From Desulfosporosinus meridiei DSM 13257 (GTDB lineage: Bacteria; Bacillota; Desulfitobacteriia; Desulfitobacteriales; Desulfitobacteriaceae): DNA of 64,000 nucleotides. The notes under the pieces are model-generated. The model saw only the letters and a list, made by a program, of their open reading frames with translations, ran no database searches and had not been told where the DNA came from. How positions within the stretch are numbered: position 1 is the stretch's first letter; the number at the start of each line of letters is the position of its first letter. Positions 33,399 to 41,979 of this stretch are shown here, one piece after another. The DNA lies in contig NC_018515.1 of NCBI RefSeq assembly GCF_000231385.2, positions 3,368,501 through 3,432,500 on the forward strand. Direction: 5' to 3'. Position numbers and translations under genes: made by a program.

Positions 33399-34118
33399 AT
33401 GAAAAGCAAGATTGCCGGTTCCATAAAACTTAAAACCCAACCCGTTGCAGTATTTCGTACAGATCTCAAACCTGAAGGGGCCTTACAGTTTAAGGAAGGA
33501 AAATGGGGCTGTGTGATTTCTATGTTAAGTGCTGCCGCCAAAGGCCGTGTCGCTGTTTTTGACGAGAAAACAGCCTCATGTGTAGGGGGCAAAGTTGGCC
33601 TTGGTTTCAACCGCTTTCAATTAGGCTTTATTGAATATTTCTTGTCAACCGGCGGTGTCGGTAATAGAGAAGGAGAATTCTATAAGAAAAGTCCTGAGCT
33701 TGCAGCAAAATTTGCTACCGGATTACCGGAAGTTACCCCAAAAACTTATATTGTCTTTAAACCTTTACTAGAGTTGGCTGAGGACGAAACACCGGAAATC
33801 GTTATCTTTCTAGTGAATGCCGACCAATTATCTGGACTGGTACAGTTCGCTAATTATGATAAATCGACTCAAGACAATGTCAAAATAGATTTTGGTGCCG
33901 GCTGTCATCAGTCCGTACTCTATGCTCTAGAGCAAGTAGAGAATGATAATCCCAAGTGCATTGTAGGGCTAACTGATCCCTCTGCACGTAAATTTATCGA
34001 CAAGGACATCCTTTCATTTAGTATCCCCTATAAACGGTTTTTAGAGTTAGAAGCGCAAGTGGATGAGAGCTTTCTGACCAAAGAAACCTGGTTGCCAATT
34101 GCAGCTCGGATTGAGTAG
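33399..34118 (+). CDS. DUF169-family protein
   Basis: 239 residues. DUF169 hallmarks: an N-terminal [59 protein letters not shown] and, later, [20 protein letters not shown] with conserved cysteines. Function is unknown; the spaced cysteines (WGC, SCVGG, AGCHQ) have suggested metal or redox-cofactor binding but nothing is proven. A plain GAGGTG site precedes the ATG. It lies downstream of a marR gene and carries the same operator in its leader, so it is probably its target. Confidence 0.8.
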   Translation: MKSKIAGSIKLKTQPVAVFRTDLKPEGALQFKEGKWGCVISMLSAAAKGRVAVFDEKTASCVGGKVGLGFNRFQLGFIEYFLSTGGVGNREGEFYKKSPELAAKFATGLPEVTPKTYIVFKPLLELAEDETPEIVIFLVNADQLSGLVQFANYDKSTQDNVKIDFGAGCHQSVLYALEQVENDNPKCIVGLTDPSARKFIDKDILSFSIPYKRFLELEAQVDESFLTKETWLPIAARIE

Positions 34119-34220
34119 GCTTTTTCCTAAAGGCCTTTTGTAACAATAATCTTGGTTTAAATAACTTTAGAGTTCTTTCCCTTCTAATGTAATAACAAAT
34201 TTAACCTCATCAAATTTATA

Positions 34221-34263
34221 AAGCAAAAGAGTGACTACTCGCAAGTTGGTCACTCTTTTGCTT
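34221..34263. terminator. Convergent terminator between DUF169 gene and corA fragment
   Basis: AAGCAAAAGAGTGAC (34221-34235) is perfectly complementary to GTCACTCTTTTGCTT (34249-34263). Bidirectional by its A/T flanks. Confidence 0.82.
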
Positions 34264-34297
34264 TGATAGACTTTATTAGATAGATTAATGCTTAAAC

Positions 34298-34600
34298 TTA
34301 CACAAAACTATTTTCCATTAAGATAATCCCGAGAGGAATCGTTTCGTAGATTACTGTGGCATTTTGCATTATTGGGACATTGATGATCACTAAAATTTGC
34401 TCATTCTCAGTTTCAATTCGGGGTCGCTCTTCATCGTCTAAAGCACCTTTTAGGAAACGATCAAATTCCATTCCAGTTGCATTGGTCACAAGGGCAATTT
34501 CATCTTCAGTCGGATTGGTCAGATTTATCCAAGAGCCCTTTTCTTCGGGTTTATTTGTGTTAATGATGATATTATCAATTGTTCTATACGCTGCTAGCAT
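34298..34600 (-). pseudogene. 5' fragment of a CorA-type magnesium transporter gene
   Basis: 100 residues matching only the N-terminal cytoplasmic part of CorA: GSWINLTNPTEDEIALVTNA, FLKGALDDEERPRIETENEQ, ILVIINVPI and YETIPLGIIL. CorA proteins are about 310-320 residues and end with two membrane helices and GMN; none of that follows, because the frame stops and the terminator of the convergent gene comes 35 bases later. The start is intact (GGAGGGACGAGA before ATG), so the 3' two thirds have been deleted. The peptide might still be made but could not transport ions. Confidence 0.75.
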
Positions 34601-34648
34601 TCTCGTCCCTCCAATCTAGATAACTAGTTCAAATTCCTAATTGGGTGA

Positions 34649-36022
34649 CTATACTTCATGAGTACTTCGATTAATTTTTTTTGAGATTCCCAGAAACAGG
34701 ATAAGCCCTACTAAACAGGTAAGTCCTTCCGAAATTGTATTAGCCCAAATAACGCCATTGACAGCAAATATCAAATTTCCGCAAATCAAAATAGGAATAA
34801 ATATAACACCCCTTAGAGAGGACATAACCGTGGATTGTACACCTGTGCCAAAGGCTTGAAATATACCTGTAAAAAGTGCAGATAGCCCGGCAAATATGGT
34901 CGAGCAAAGCTGGGCAACCAGGATTGTTTGGCCGATTGCAATAACCTCAGGGTCAATGCTAAAGATGCCTATAACTTGGGACCTGAGGGCGAAGAGAATT
35001 AATGACAACCCTAAAGTAATACCCACCATGTATAAGGCTGTAGTTTTGATAATTAGCCGTAACCGCTCCCGATTCTTAGCTGAATAGGAGTAGGCAATCA
35101 GGGGTACGGCGCCCATGGAAAAACCCATTCCCACAAAGTCAATAATTTGAATAACTCTTTGGGAGATACCTAACCCGGCAACAACACTATTACCATAGAG
35201 CATGGAATAATTATTAAATAACAAGGTGGTAATCACCATAAAACCATCCAGCAAAAAGGCTGAAATTCCAACTTTAATAATATTCTTATAAATCTCTTTA
35301 CTTGGTTTAAAATTCTTAATTGCTACACTCTGAACTGTACTTTTTCGCTGCAGATAATAGATAAACCATGCTACAGAGACCATATTACCAAGCACAGAAG
35401 CAAGTGCTGCCCCCATGATATCCAGGTCTAGAAGAAAGATAAAAATGGGGTCAAGTATTATATTAACGACGATACCAGCTGTCAAACCAATCATAGAGGC
35501 TGTAGATGCCCCCTCAGCCCGGACAGTTTCTTCCAGAGAAAGATTGGCAATAACAATCGGAGCGCCAATCACAAACACCAGAATATAATTTCTTGTGTAG
35601 AGCAATGTGTCCCCCTGTGCTCCCAAAAGCTGCAAGATCGGAGACAGCAAAGGCAGACACAACGCCATAAAGATGATCCCTGTGAGGATTGATGACCAAA
35701 AGTTTATGGAACAAACTCTTTTGGCCCTTTCTGAATTGCCTTCGCCTAAAAGTCTTGACACATAAGTTCCTGCCCCCACTCCGAACAAGTGGCCTAGGGC
35801 CATTAATATGCAGGAAAAGGCCAAGGCCAGAGTAACTGACGCCATCATCGCTGTGTTGTCAAGTTTTCCAATAAAAAAGGCATCCGTAATATTGTAGATG
35901 ATAGTAACAATAAAACTCAGCATCATAGGAATAACCATGTGCATAATAGCTTTGGAAACTGGGGCCTCTTTCAGATAGTATAGAGATGCTTGATCATCTA
36001 TTTTTTCAATACTTTCCACCAT
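34649..36022 (-). CDS. MATE-family multidrug/sodium antiporter
   Basis: 457 residues, about 12 membrane helices. MATE features: PVSKAIMHMVIPMMLSFIVT, IYNITDAFFIGKLDNTAMMA, and GVGAGTYVSRLLGEGNSERA in the first half; the second half repeats with GMGFSMGAVPLIAYSYSAKN. Exports drugs or metabolites in exchange for sodium or protons. The longest frame begins at a GTG within the ribosome site; AAAGGAG fits the ATG at 36022. The next gene upstream is a MarR-type regulator, a common pairing with exporters, though a terminator lies between them. Confidence 0.9.
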   Translation of the reverse strand: MVESIEKIDDQASLYYLKEAPVSKAIMHMVIPMMLSFIVTIIYNITDAFFIGKLDNTAMMASVTLALAFSCILMALGHLFGVGAGTYVSRLLGEGNSERAKRVCSINFWSSILTGIIFMALCLPLLSPILQLLGAQGDTLLYTRNYILVFVIGAPIVIANLSLEETVRAEGASTASMIGLTAGIVVNIILDPIFIFLLDLDIMGAALASVLGNMVSVAWFIYYLQRKSTVQSVAIKNFKPSKEIYKNIIKVGISAFLLDGFMVITTLLFNNYSMLYGNSVVAGLGISQRVIQIIDFVGMGFSMGAVPLIAYSYSAKNRERLRLIIKTTALYMVGITLGLSLILFALRSQVIGIFSIDPEVIAIGQTILVAQLCSTIFAGLSALFTGIFQAFGTGVQSTVMSSLRGVIFIPILICGNLIFAVNGVIWANTISEGLTCLVGLILFLGISKKINRSTHEV

Positions 36023-36071
36023 ATTCAACACTCCTTTACCTAGTAAACCCTTAAAATTGGCGCAAAAAAAT

Positions 36072-36105
36072 AAGGCACTGTTACAAGAGGTTGCCGCAGT
36101 GCCTT
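36072..36105 (-). terminator. Terminator after the second marR gene
   Basis: AAGGCACTG (36072-36080) pairs with CAGTGCCTT (36097-36105); the minus strand continues TATTTTTTTG. Confidence 0.82.
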
Positions 36106-36134
36106 TAGATCGCTGCTGTACTACAAATCATTTT

Positions 36135-36707
36135 TTATTCAGGTTTATCTGGGTATGGGCCAGGTCGTCGTCCATGCCCCATTCCAGGCCGAGGGCCAAA
36201 TTGAAACCGGCGGTCAAATGGATTTCCCCCATGAAAGCGAGGGTCAAAATTAAATTCTGGTCCTTCATCCCCAAGTTGAGTTTCGAGTGTTTTGATAATA
36301 CGGTCAAGAAAGCCGCTCATAGTCTTTTGTTCGTCTTCACTCAGGCAATCAAACAACTTATCAAAACTGAATTCCTGTTCAGTTGATTCAGTTGCTTCAA
36401 TTCCCTCTTTTGTAAGCTTAATATTCATAACCCGGCGGTCGGTTTCCGATTGTTCACGAGTAATATACCCGCTTTTCTCCAACTTAGAAAGAAGTTCTCC
36501 TAAGGATTGGGGTCTCATGTCCAGCAGGTAGGATAAGTCTTTTTGGCTAATTTCCGGCTTCATCTTAAGAATCCCTAACACCCTGCCTTGCCCTCTGCGG
36601 GGATCTCCCATAGGTCCAAAATTCATGTGGTTTTGTTGATGGTACCTGTGAAGCAGCCATTCAACCCGGGTAAGTTGCATGATTAAGTCAAAGTTTTTTT
36701 CTCCCAT
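36135..36707 (-). CDS. MarR-family regulator with Gly/Pro/Arg-rich tail
   Basis: 190 residues. Winged helix: QGRVLGILKMKPEISQKDLS, LLDMRPQSLGELLSKLEKSG, YITREQSETDRRVMNIKLTK (DRR wing). After about residue 145 the protein has an unusual tail rich in Gly, Pro, Arg and Phe (FGPRPGMGHGRRPGPYPDKP), probably disordered. Three copies of AGGTACCTTA lie in its promoter, so it very likely represses itself. GGAGAGG precedes the ATG. The neighbouring MATE exporter gene is a plausible target, but no copy of the site lies directly before it. Confidence 0.85.
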   Translation of the reverse strand: MGEKNFDLIMQLTRVEWLLHRYHQQNHMNFGPMGDPRRGQGRVLGILKMKPEISQKDLSYLLDMRPQSLGELLSKLEKSGYITREQSETDRRVMNIKLTKEGIEATESTEQEFSFDKLFDCLSEDEQKTMSGFLDRIIKTLETQLGDEGPEFNFDPRFHGGNPFDRRFQFGPRPGMGHGRRPGPYPDKPE

Positions 36708-36743
36708 GTTATATCCTCTCCTTCGATTGATGTTTTGTTCTTG

Positions 36744-36812
36744 TAAGGTACCTTATGATTAAATATTACAGGTACCTTACCTTTTTGTCAATCTTTTTTT
36801 ACAGGTACCTTA
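36744..36812 (-). promoter_or_regulatory. Promoter with three AGGTACCTTA operators
   Basis: Minus-strand TTGACA (36786-36791) and TAATAT (36763-36768) are 17 bases apart. TAAGGTACCTTA (36744-36755), AGGTACCTTA (36770-36779) and AGGTACCTTA (36803-36812) surround and fill it, the middle copy lying in the spacer. Confidence 0.8.
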
Positions 36813-36837
36813 TAATAAAGTAAAAAACAAAAAAAGA

Positions 36838-36865
36838 ACACTCCAGGTAAACTTACCCGAAGTGT
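36838..36865 (-). terminator. Terminator after the BMP-type ABC importer operon
   Basis: ACACT..GGTAA (36838 onward) pairs with TTACC..AGTGT ending at 36865; the minus strand continues TCTTTTTTTG. Confidence 0.65.
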
Positions 36866-36919
36866 ATCCATAAGTATATGGTTTTATCACGGCGACCCAT
36901 CAGCACTAGTCCCCGGAAG

Positions 36920-37834
36920 TTAATTCTCTTTCACATAAGGAACTCCCAATTTAGCAGGTACACTAAAGGATTTTCTGGATACGGTTAGAACAATCGTCAT
37001 AATATAGGGCAGAGCAATAAACAATTCATTGGGAAATAATGCACTGTTCCCTGTAGACTGCATATAAATAGCAATTGCTTCAGCAAATCCGAAAGCCAGG
37101 GTACCAATAACTGCTCCTTTGGGATTCCAATTGCCTAAAAAGCAAATGGCAAAAGCAATCCAACCACGACCACCAATAATATTCGTCGTAAACATGCCCA
37201 GAAAACCAATGGAATAAAAAGCACCGGCTACTCCGCCCATAACCCCTGCTAACAGCACCGTAAGAAAGCGAACCCTAAGAACATTGATTCCTGCCACATC
37301 CACTGCTTCAGGATTTTCCCCGGCGGACCGGATGGTTAAACCGATAGAAGTTTTATAGAGCATGAAATAAGAGAGGGGTGCCAACAAATAGATAATGTAG
37401 GTCAATATAGTTTGATTAAACAGTATTGGCCCCAGCAGAGGAATATCTGAAAGCAGGGGAATTGGAATCGTTGCTAAAGGATTAACGGTTAACGGAGTTA
37501 TAGGAACTCCAAAAATGACCCGGTACAAAAATGAACAAAGGCCCACTGCCAAAAGATTGATGGCCACCCCTGTAACCACTTGATGCTGCTTTAAATAGAT
37601 GCAGATCCAGCCATATAAAGCTGCCACCAATAAACCGGCCAGCATGGCTGATAAAAATCCTAAGGTCAAACTACCGCTTAAATACCCTCCCACAAAACCG
37701 GCCCAGGCACCCATTAAAAAGATACCTTCAATCGCCGTTACCATCATCCCTGTTCGTTCGGCAATAACTTCGGCTAGAGCTCCAAACAGCAATGGCGTCC
37801 CCATCATGATTGTTACACTTAACAAATAGATCAT
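36920..37834 (-). CDS. ABC importer permease 2 (BMP/nucleoside-type)
   Basis: 304 residues, about eight to ten membrane helices. TPLLFGALAEVIAERTGMMV and GIFLMGAWAGFVGGYLSGSL match the second permease of BmpA-type purine nucleoside or simple-sugar transporters; LTIRSAGENPEAVDVAGINV is the cytoplasmic loop that contacts the ATPase. Its ATG overlaps the stop of permease 1 as ATGA, so the two are translationally coupled. It is the last gene of the operon and is followed by a terminator. Confidence 0.9.
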   Translation of the reverse strand: MIYLLSVTIMMGTPLLFGALAEVIAERTGMMVTAIEGIFLMGAWAGFVGGYLSGSLTLGFLSAMLAGLLVAALYGWICIYLKQHQVVTGVAINLLAVGLCSFLYRVIFGVPITPLTVNPLATIPIPLLSDIPLLGPILFNQTILTYIIYLLAPLSYFMLYKTSIGLTIRSAGENPEAVDVAGINVLRVRFLTVLLAGVMGGVAGAFYSIGFLGMFTTNIIGGRGWIAFAICFLGNWNPKGAVIGTLAFGFAEAIAIYMQSTGNSALFPNELFIALPYIMTIVLTVSRKSFSVPAKLGVPYVKEN

Positions 37835-38898
37835 TTTGCCACCGCCTTTTGTAATTTGCGTTTTTCCCGGTTATTTTCCAACCAGGTCCGAACAAAATAC
37901 GAGAGAATGACAAAAACCATCACAAAGCCTTGCATCAATTCAATGATACTTGAAGGGATCCCTGACATCTGTCCCATAATAGTACCACCAACCTTCAGCG
38001 CACCAAATAAAGTAGCGGCAAAAATTATGCCTATGGGGTTGCCATTGGCTAAAATGGCAATGCCAATCCCAGCTGCTCCCAGGTCTGGATTAAAGCCCTG
38101 AACCAACATATGCTGCACCCCGTTAACTTCCGTAAATCCTGCCACTCCGGCTAAGGCTCCACTGATAAAAAAGGCCAGGATATAAAGTTTCTTGGCATTG
38201 ATGCCTGACATTTCCGCAGCTCCTGCATTATAACCTACGGCCCTGATGCGATAACCCAGGGTCGTCTTGTAAAGCAGAACCCAAACTCCAACGCAGGCCA
38301 GTACTGCCAAAACAAAACCAATGTGCAGCCTGGTACCGGGAATGATACGAGGCAGCCAGACAGACGCAGCCAGGGCATCCGTTTGAGGGTATTCAGCTTT
38401 CCCTTCTATGAGAAAGGTTCGCAGGGAATAATTCATTATGGCCAAAGCCACATAAGTGGACATCATACTAACTAAAAATTCATTGGAATTGTACTTAGCC
38501 TTAACAAAACCGACAAATGCCCCCCAGAGACCGCCTCCAACAATGGTTAGAAGCAAAGTAATAATCAGAACCAGCCAACCGGGCAGGATGTTCTGAAGAA
38601 ACAAGGATCCGGCGGCGGCGATTATCGCACCAATGTAAAACTGCCCTTGGGCACCAATATTGTACAAATTAGCTTTGTAAGTAAAAGCAAAGGCTAAAGC
38701 AGTGAACATTAAGGGGGTTGCTTTCACAAAGATGTCAGCAAAGGTATATCCGTCGCGCACCACCGAGGTAATTAGTACGCTATAGGCGTTAATAGGGTTT
38801 TTACCCAGAAAAAGCAGCATTAACCCACTGGCAACGAGTCCTAAGACAATGGCCAAAATATTGGTGATCAGGAGATCTCTTAGCTTAGCCTGCATCAT
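37831..38898 (-). CDS. ABC importer permease 1 (BMP/nucleoside-type)
   Basis: 355 residues. An N-terminal helix, then NPINAYSVLITSVVRDGYTF, TPLMFTALAFAFTYKANLYN and GAQGQFYIGAIIAAAGSLFL, typical of the first permease of nucleoside/BMP systems; YRIRAVGYNAGAAEMSGINA is the ATPase-contact loop. It overlaps the ATPase gene by 14 bases at its start (AGGAGAGG before ATG-ATG). It forms a heterodimeric channel with permease 2. Confidence 0.9.
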   Translation of the reverse strand: MMQAKLRDLLITNILAIVLGLVASGLMLLFLGKNPINAYSVLITSVVRDGYTFADIFVKATPLMFTALAFAFTYKANLYNIGAQGQFYIGAIIAAAGSLFLQNILPGWLVLIITLLLTIVGGGLWGAFVGFVKAKYNSNEFLVSMMSTYVALAIMNYSLRTFLIEGKAEYPQTDALAASVWLPRIIPGTRLHIGFVLAVLACVGVWVLLYKTTLGYRIRAVGYNAGAAEMSGINAKKLYILAFFISGALAGVAGFTEVNGVQHMLVQGFNPDLGAAGIGIAILANGNPIGIIFAATLFGALKVGGTIMGQMSGIPSSIIELMQGFVMVFVILSYFVRTWLENNREKRKLQKAVAK

Positions 38899-40417
38899 TG
38901 CTCACCTCTCCTTCCCGAAATCCGGCCATTAACAGACCAATCTTTTCCGTGGTAAGCTCCGCACTGTTAAATACCCCTTGTATTTCCCCCTTATACAAGA
39001 TCGCAATCCTGTCAGAAAGGGCAAAAATCTCCGAAAGCTCAGTAGAAACCAGTAAAATACTTTTTCCTTTGGCACGTTCCTTAAGAATAACTTGGTGAAT
39101 GTGGTTAACCGCACCCAGATCTAACCCTCTGGTCGGTTGATCGAAGACTATTACCTTCTCTCCATTATCCACTTCTCTGGCTAAAACCACTTTTTGTTGA
39201 TTGCCCCCTGATAAACCCCGGGCAATGGTCTCCGGAGAAGGAGCCTTAATTGAATAGTCCCGGATCTCCTGTAAGGCGTATTGATTAAGCCTTTGCTTGT
39301 CAATAAACCCGCGCTTTTGCCATTTTTTATCGTAACTACTCTTCAGCAGCATATTCTCGGCAATGGACATATCCATAATCATGCCGTCACTGCTTCTGTC
39401 CGCAGGAACATAGCCAATTCCCAAATCAATCCTGTCTCTGATTTTCCGTTCAGTAACATCCTCCCCATCTAAAAAGACTCTTCCCTTTGTCGGCAAAAGA
39501 GCACCACACACTATTTCGCAGAGTTCCTGCTGGCCATTGCCGCTAACCCCTGCAATCCCCAGAATTTCTCCTTTGTGCAAGGTCAACGAAATATCCTTTA
39601 AGGCCGGAACCCCGGTTTTCTCCTGCAGGGTAACCTGTTGGAGTTCCAAGCGCACTTCCTGATCAAGAGATTCCTGCCGCTCATCTTTAGTTACCCAATT
39701 TAAATCTCGGCCGATCATCAATTTAGATAATTCCAGTTCATTGGTCTCAGCCCGTTTTATGTCTCCGTAGACCCTTCCTGCCCTCATGACAATAATTCGA
39801 TCTGCAACACTCATGACCTCTTTTAACTTGTGGGTGATAAAAATAACCGAATTACCTTGGGCGGTAAAATCTCTGACAAAGCCCATGAGGTTTTCAGCCT
39901 CTTGAGGGGTGAGAACTGCCGTTGGTTCATCCATAATTAACAGATTGGTTTTTTGATACAGAGCCTTTAAAATTTCCACCTTCTGTTGAACACCCACGGC
40001 CAAGTCGCGGATATAGTCATCAGGATTAAGCTCGAAACCATAAAGCTTAGCCAACCTTTTGATTTCTTCCCCAAGCAACTTCTGCTCAATTATTCCCTTA
40101 ACATTGCCTAAGATAATATTTTCGGTCACTGAGTGAGCAGGCACCAGAGAAAAATGCTGTTGGATCATGGAAATCCCCAGCTCCATGGCCTCCTTAGGCG
40201 AATCTATTTTTATCTCTTTGCCATCTTTAAATAGCTTCCCTTCGTCAGCCTTATATAGTCCGTAGAGGATCTTCATAATCGTACTTTTACCTGCTCCGTT
40301 TTCTCCTAACAAAGCTAAAACTTCCCCTCTTTGAATGGAAAAAGAAACATCTTTATTAGCTACAACTTTAGCAAAGTATTTACTGATCCCCCTAAGTTCA
40401 AAAAAAGCTGTCTCCAC
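38885..40417 (-). CDS. ABC importer ATPase, two nucleotide-binding domains
   Basis: 510 residues: a duplicated ATPase as in sugar (RbsA-like) and nucleoside importers. First domain: Walker A GENGAGKST (about 38), LAVGVQQKVEILKAL, Walker B NLLIMDEPTAVL. Second domain: degenerate Walker A GVSGNGQQEL, signature GLSGGNQQKV, then VIVFDQPTRGLDLGAV. The start is GTG behind AGGTGG. It is separated from the binding-protein gene by a terminator-like hairpin and a large palindromic element, so it is probably made in lower amounts than the binding protein. Confidence 0.92.
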   Translation of the reverse strand: METAFFELRGISKYFAKVVANKDVSFSIQRGEVLALLGENGAGKSTIMKILYGLYKADEGKLFKDGKEIKIDSPKEAMELGISMIQQHFSLVPAHSVTENIILGNVKGIIEQKLLGEEIKRLAKLYGFELNPDDYIRDLAVGVQQKVEILKALYQKTNLLIMDEPTAVLTPQEAENLMGFVRDFTAQGNSVIFITHKLKEVMSVADRIIVMRAGRVYGDIKRAETNELELSKLMIGRDLNWVTKDERQESLDQEVRLELQQVTLQEKTGVPALKDISLTLHKGEILGIAGVSGNGQQELCEIVCGALLPTKGRVFLDGEDVTERKIRDRIDLGIGYVPADRSSDGMIMDMSIAENMLLKSSYDKKWQKRGFIDKQRLNQYALQEIRDYSIKAPSPETIARGLSGGNQQKVVLAREVDNGEKVIVFDQPTRGLDLGAVNHIHQVILKERAKGKSILLVSTELSEIFALSDRIAILYKGEIQGVFNSAELTTEKIGLLMAGFREGEVSNDAG

Positions 40418-40434
40418 AATTTCACCACCTGTTC

Positions 40435-40471
40435 AAAAAAATAGAGGCACCTCTCGGAACCGCTATTTTTT
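40435..40471 (-). terminator. Hairpin between binding-protein and ATPase genes
   Basis: AAAAAATAG (40436-40444) pairs with CTATTTTTT (40463-40471); inner GAGG/CCTC and CGG/CCG pairs. The minus strand ends in seven T. It lies 18 bases before the ATPase GTG, so it is suited to partial termination that lowers downstream gene expression. Confidence 0.65.
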
Positions 40472-40557
40472 GATTTATTTATTTATCCTTAAGTACCTTT
40501 TATAAAATTAAAACGAACTTCTACTCTGAAAAATACCCCAAAACACGCTTAAGAAAG

Positions 40558-40774
40558 TAGACCCAAAAGACAGGGAGGCTTCGATCCACAGGAGTGACCC
40601 CATTGCATGGAGAGGCAGTACGGCACACAAAGCTTTCGTGGGAAGCGTAGCCACAGGTTCACATCAGGTATTACCCTGAGGTTTGGCGAAGCTCCCACGA
40701 AAGCCAGTGGGCGAGCCTCGGAGTGCTGGGTGAGCGGATGTGGGCGAAGCCTCCCGACCCGAGCATGCGGTCTA
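40558..40774. repeat. About 215-base nested palindromic element of unknown type
   Basis: GC-rich block unlike its surroundings. Outer arms TAGACC (40558-40563) and GGTCTA (40769-40774). GGGAGGCTTCG (40573-40583) is an exact inverse of 40745-40755, extended by CCACA/TGTGG. GCTTTCGTGGGA (40632-40643) is an exact inverse of 40693-40704, extended by GC/GC. It begins where the bmpA-like gene stops (40772). It could be a MITE-like insertion or a structured RNA. Confidence 0.6.
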
Positions 40775-41797
40775 TTTATTCACAAACATTGCGTTAAAAT
40801 CAACTTCACCTTTTTTAGCTTTTTCCATGCCTGCAGCTACTTTGTCTTGAATATCTTTACTGATGTTAGCTGTATAGACCGGTTTAAAGATATTCTCAGC
40901 GATTCCTGCTTCATGGACTTTGTTGCCGTCTAAACTGCCATCCAGGTATTTTTGAATAGCCCAGACATAAAAGGTTTCAAAATCAAAAACCACGGAACTG
41001 ACTACTGTATTAGGATCAATGGTAGTCTGATCTCCCGAGAAACCGATGAACTTAGCCCCTTTTTCTTTGGTAGCCTGGATAGAGCCTAAGCCAACCTGAT
41101 TGGCATAAACAAACATCACATCGGCACCATTGTCAATCATTGTAGAGGCCATTTGTTTGCCTAAAGCTACATCATCCCAGCTATTGGCATAGGCACGGAC
41201 TGCTTTGGCACCTGAAATTCCGCGCTCTTTAGCAAGATCCACAGCAACTTTTTCATAGACATCCAACAAATGCTCCATAGCCTTATTGGGGAAACCGCCG
41301 ATTGTAGCAAATTGACCGTTTTTGCTAACTTCTCCAGCCATTAAGGCTGCTATATAACTGGCCTCATATTCTTTCGGAAAAATTGGAGCGACATTTGGAC
41401 CCTTGCTAACCATACCATTGACGACGCAAAAGGTTGTTTTCGGATAGCTCTCCGCAACCTTATTGGCCGCTTCATCAAATTGAGTACCTGCTGCCATAAT
41501 CAGGTTATAACCACGCTCAGCATAATTTCTAAAGGTAGACTCATAATCAGCCGCCTGTACGTTTTCCACGTATTCCATTTTTGTGCCCAGAGTTGCATTG
41601 GACTTAACCAGCCCGGCGTAGTTTGTGGCATTCCAGCTTTGATCGTTAATAGGACCGGGTAATATCAGAACCATTTTGTAATCGCTTGCACCTTTTTTAC
41701 CTGAATCTACTACTTTAGTGGTGCCGCATGCTGTCAGTAAAAACAGCATTAAGACGGCCAAGACAGCTGCCGTCAATTTGGATCTTTTCTTTAACAT
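40772..41797 (-). CDS. BMP-family substrate-binding lipoprotein
   Basis: 341 residues. A signal peptide with lipobox LLTAC (Cys24) anchors it to the outer face of the membrane. The body is a BMP/PnrA-like periplasmic-binding fold: YKMVLILPGPINDQSWNATN, GYNLIMAAGTQFDEAANKVA, SYIAALMAGEVSKNGQFATI, and DVMFVYANQVGLGSIQATKE. Members bind purine nucleosides or related compounds; the ligand here is unknown. The longest frame starts 36 bases earlier, but GGGGGGT fits the ATG at 41797. It lies downstream of a YesN/YesM-type system and upstream of its ABC partners. Confidence 0.92.
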   Translation of the reverse strand: MLKKRSKLTAAVLAVLMLFLLTACGTTKVVDSGKKGASDYKMVLILPGPINDQSWNATNYAGLVKSNATLGTKMEYVENVQAADYESTFRNYAERGYNLIMAAGTQFDEAANKVAESYPKTTFCVVNGMVSKGPNVAPIFPKEYEASYIAALMAGEVSKNGQFATIGGFPNKAMEHLLDVYEKVAVDLAKERGISGAKAVRAYANSWDDVALGKQMASTMIDNGADVMFVYANQVGLGSIQATKEKGAKFIGFSGDQTTIDPNTVVSSVVFDFETFYVWAIQKYLDGSLDGNKVHEAGIAENIFKPVYTANISKDIQDKVAAGMEKAKKGEVDFNAMFVNK

Positions 41798-41915
41798 TTC
41801 TCTTACCCCCCAATTAAATCTAGTTTTTGCCATTGGATCAGGATCAGCCCTTCAAATCTTAACCTAATTGTAACAAAAATAAGCCGCTCAGATAGTAACG
41901 GTCATGTCGAGTTTC

Positions 41916-41979
41916 TAGCACTATCTTGCTGCTGTGCACCAGCCCATGTCACTTTCTTAACATTTAGCACTATTTTGCT
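41916..41979 (-). promoter_or_regulatory. Direct repeats, candidate response-regulator sites before the binding-protein gene
   Basis: TAGCACTATCTTGCT (41916-41930) and TAGCACTATTTTGCT (41965-41979) differ at one base and are 49 bases apart. A related copy, AGCAAAATGTCGCTTA on the minus strand, lies at 44615-44630 upstream of the sensor kinase gene. AraC-type regulators bind such direct repeats. Confidence 0.45.

Noticed and set aside
40607..40933. 108-codon plus-strand ORF across the palindromic element
   Set aside because: It lies mostly opposite the end of the binding-protein gene and inside the palindrome; no family match, no ribosome site.
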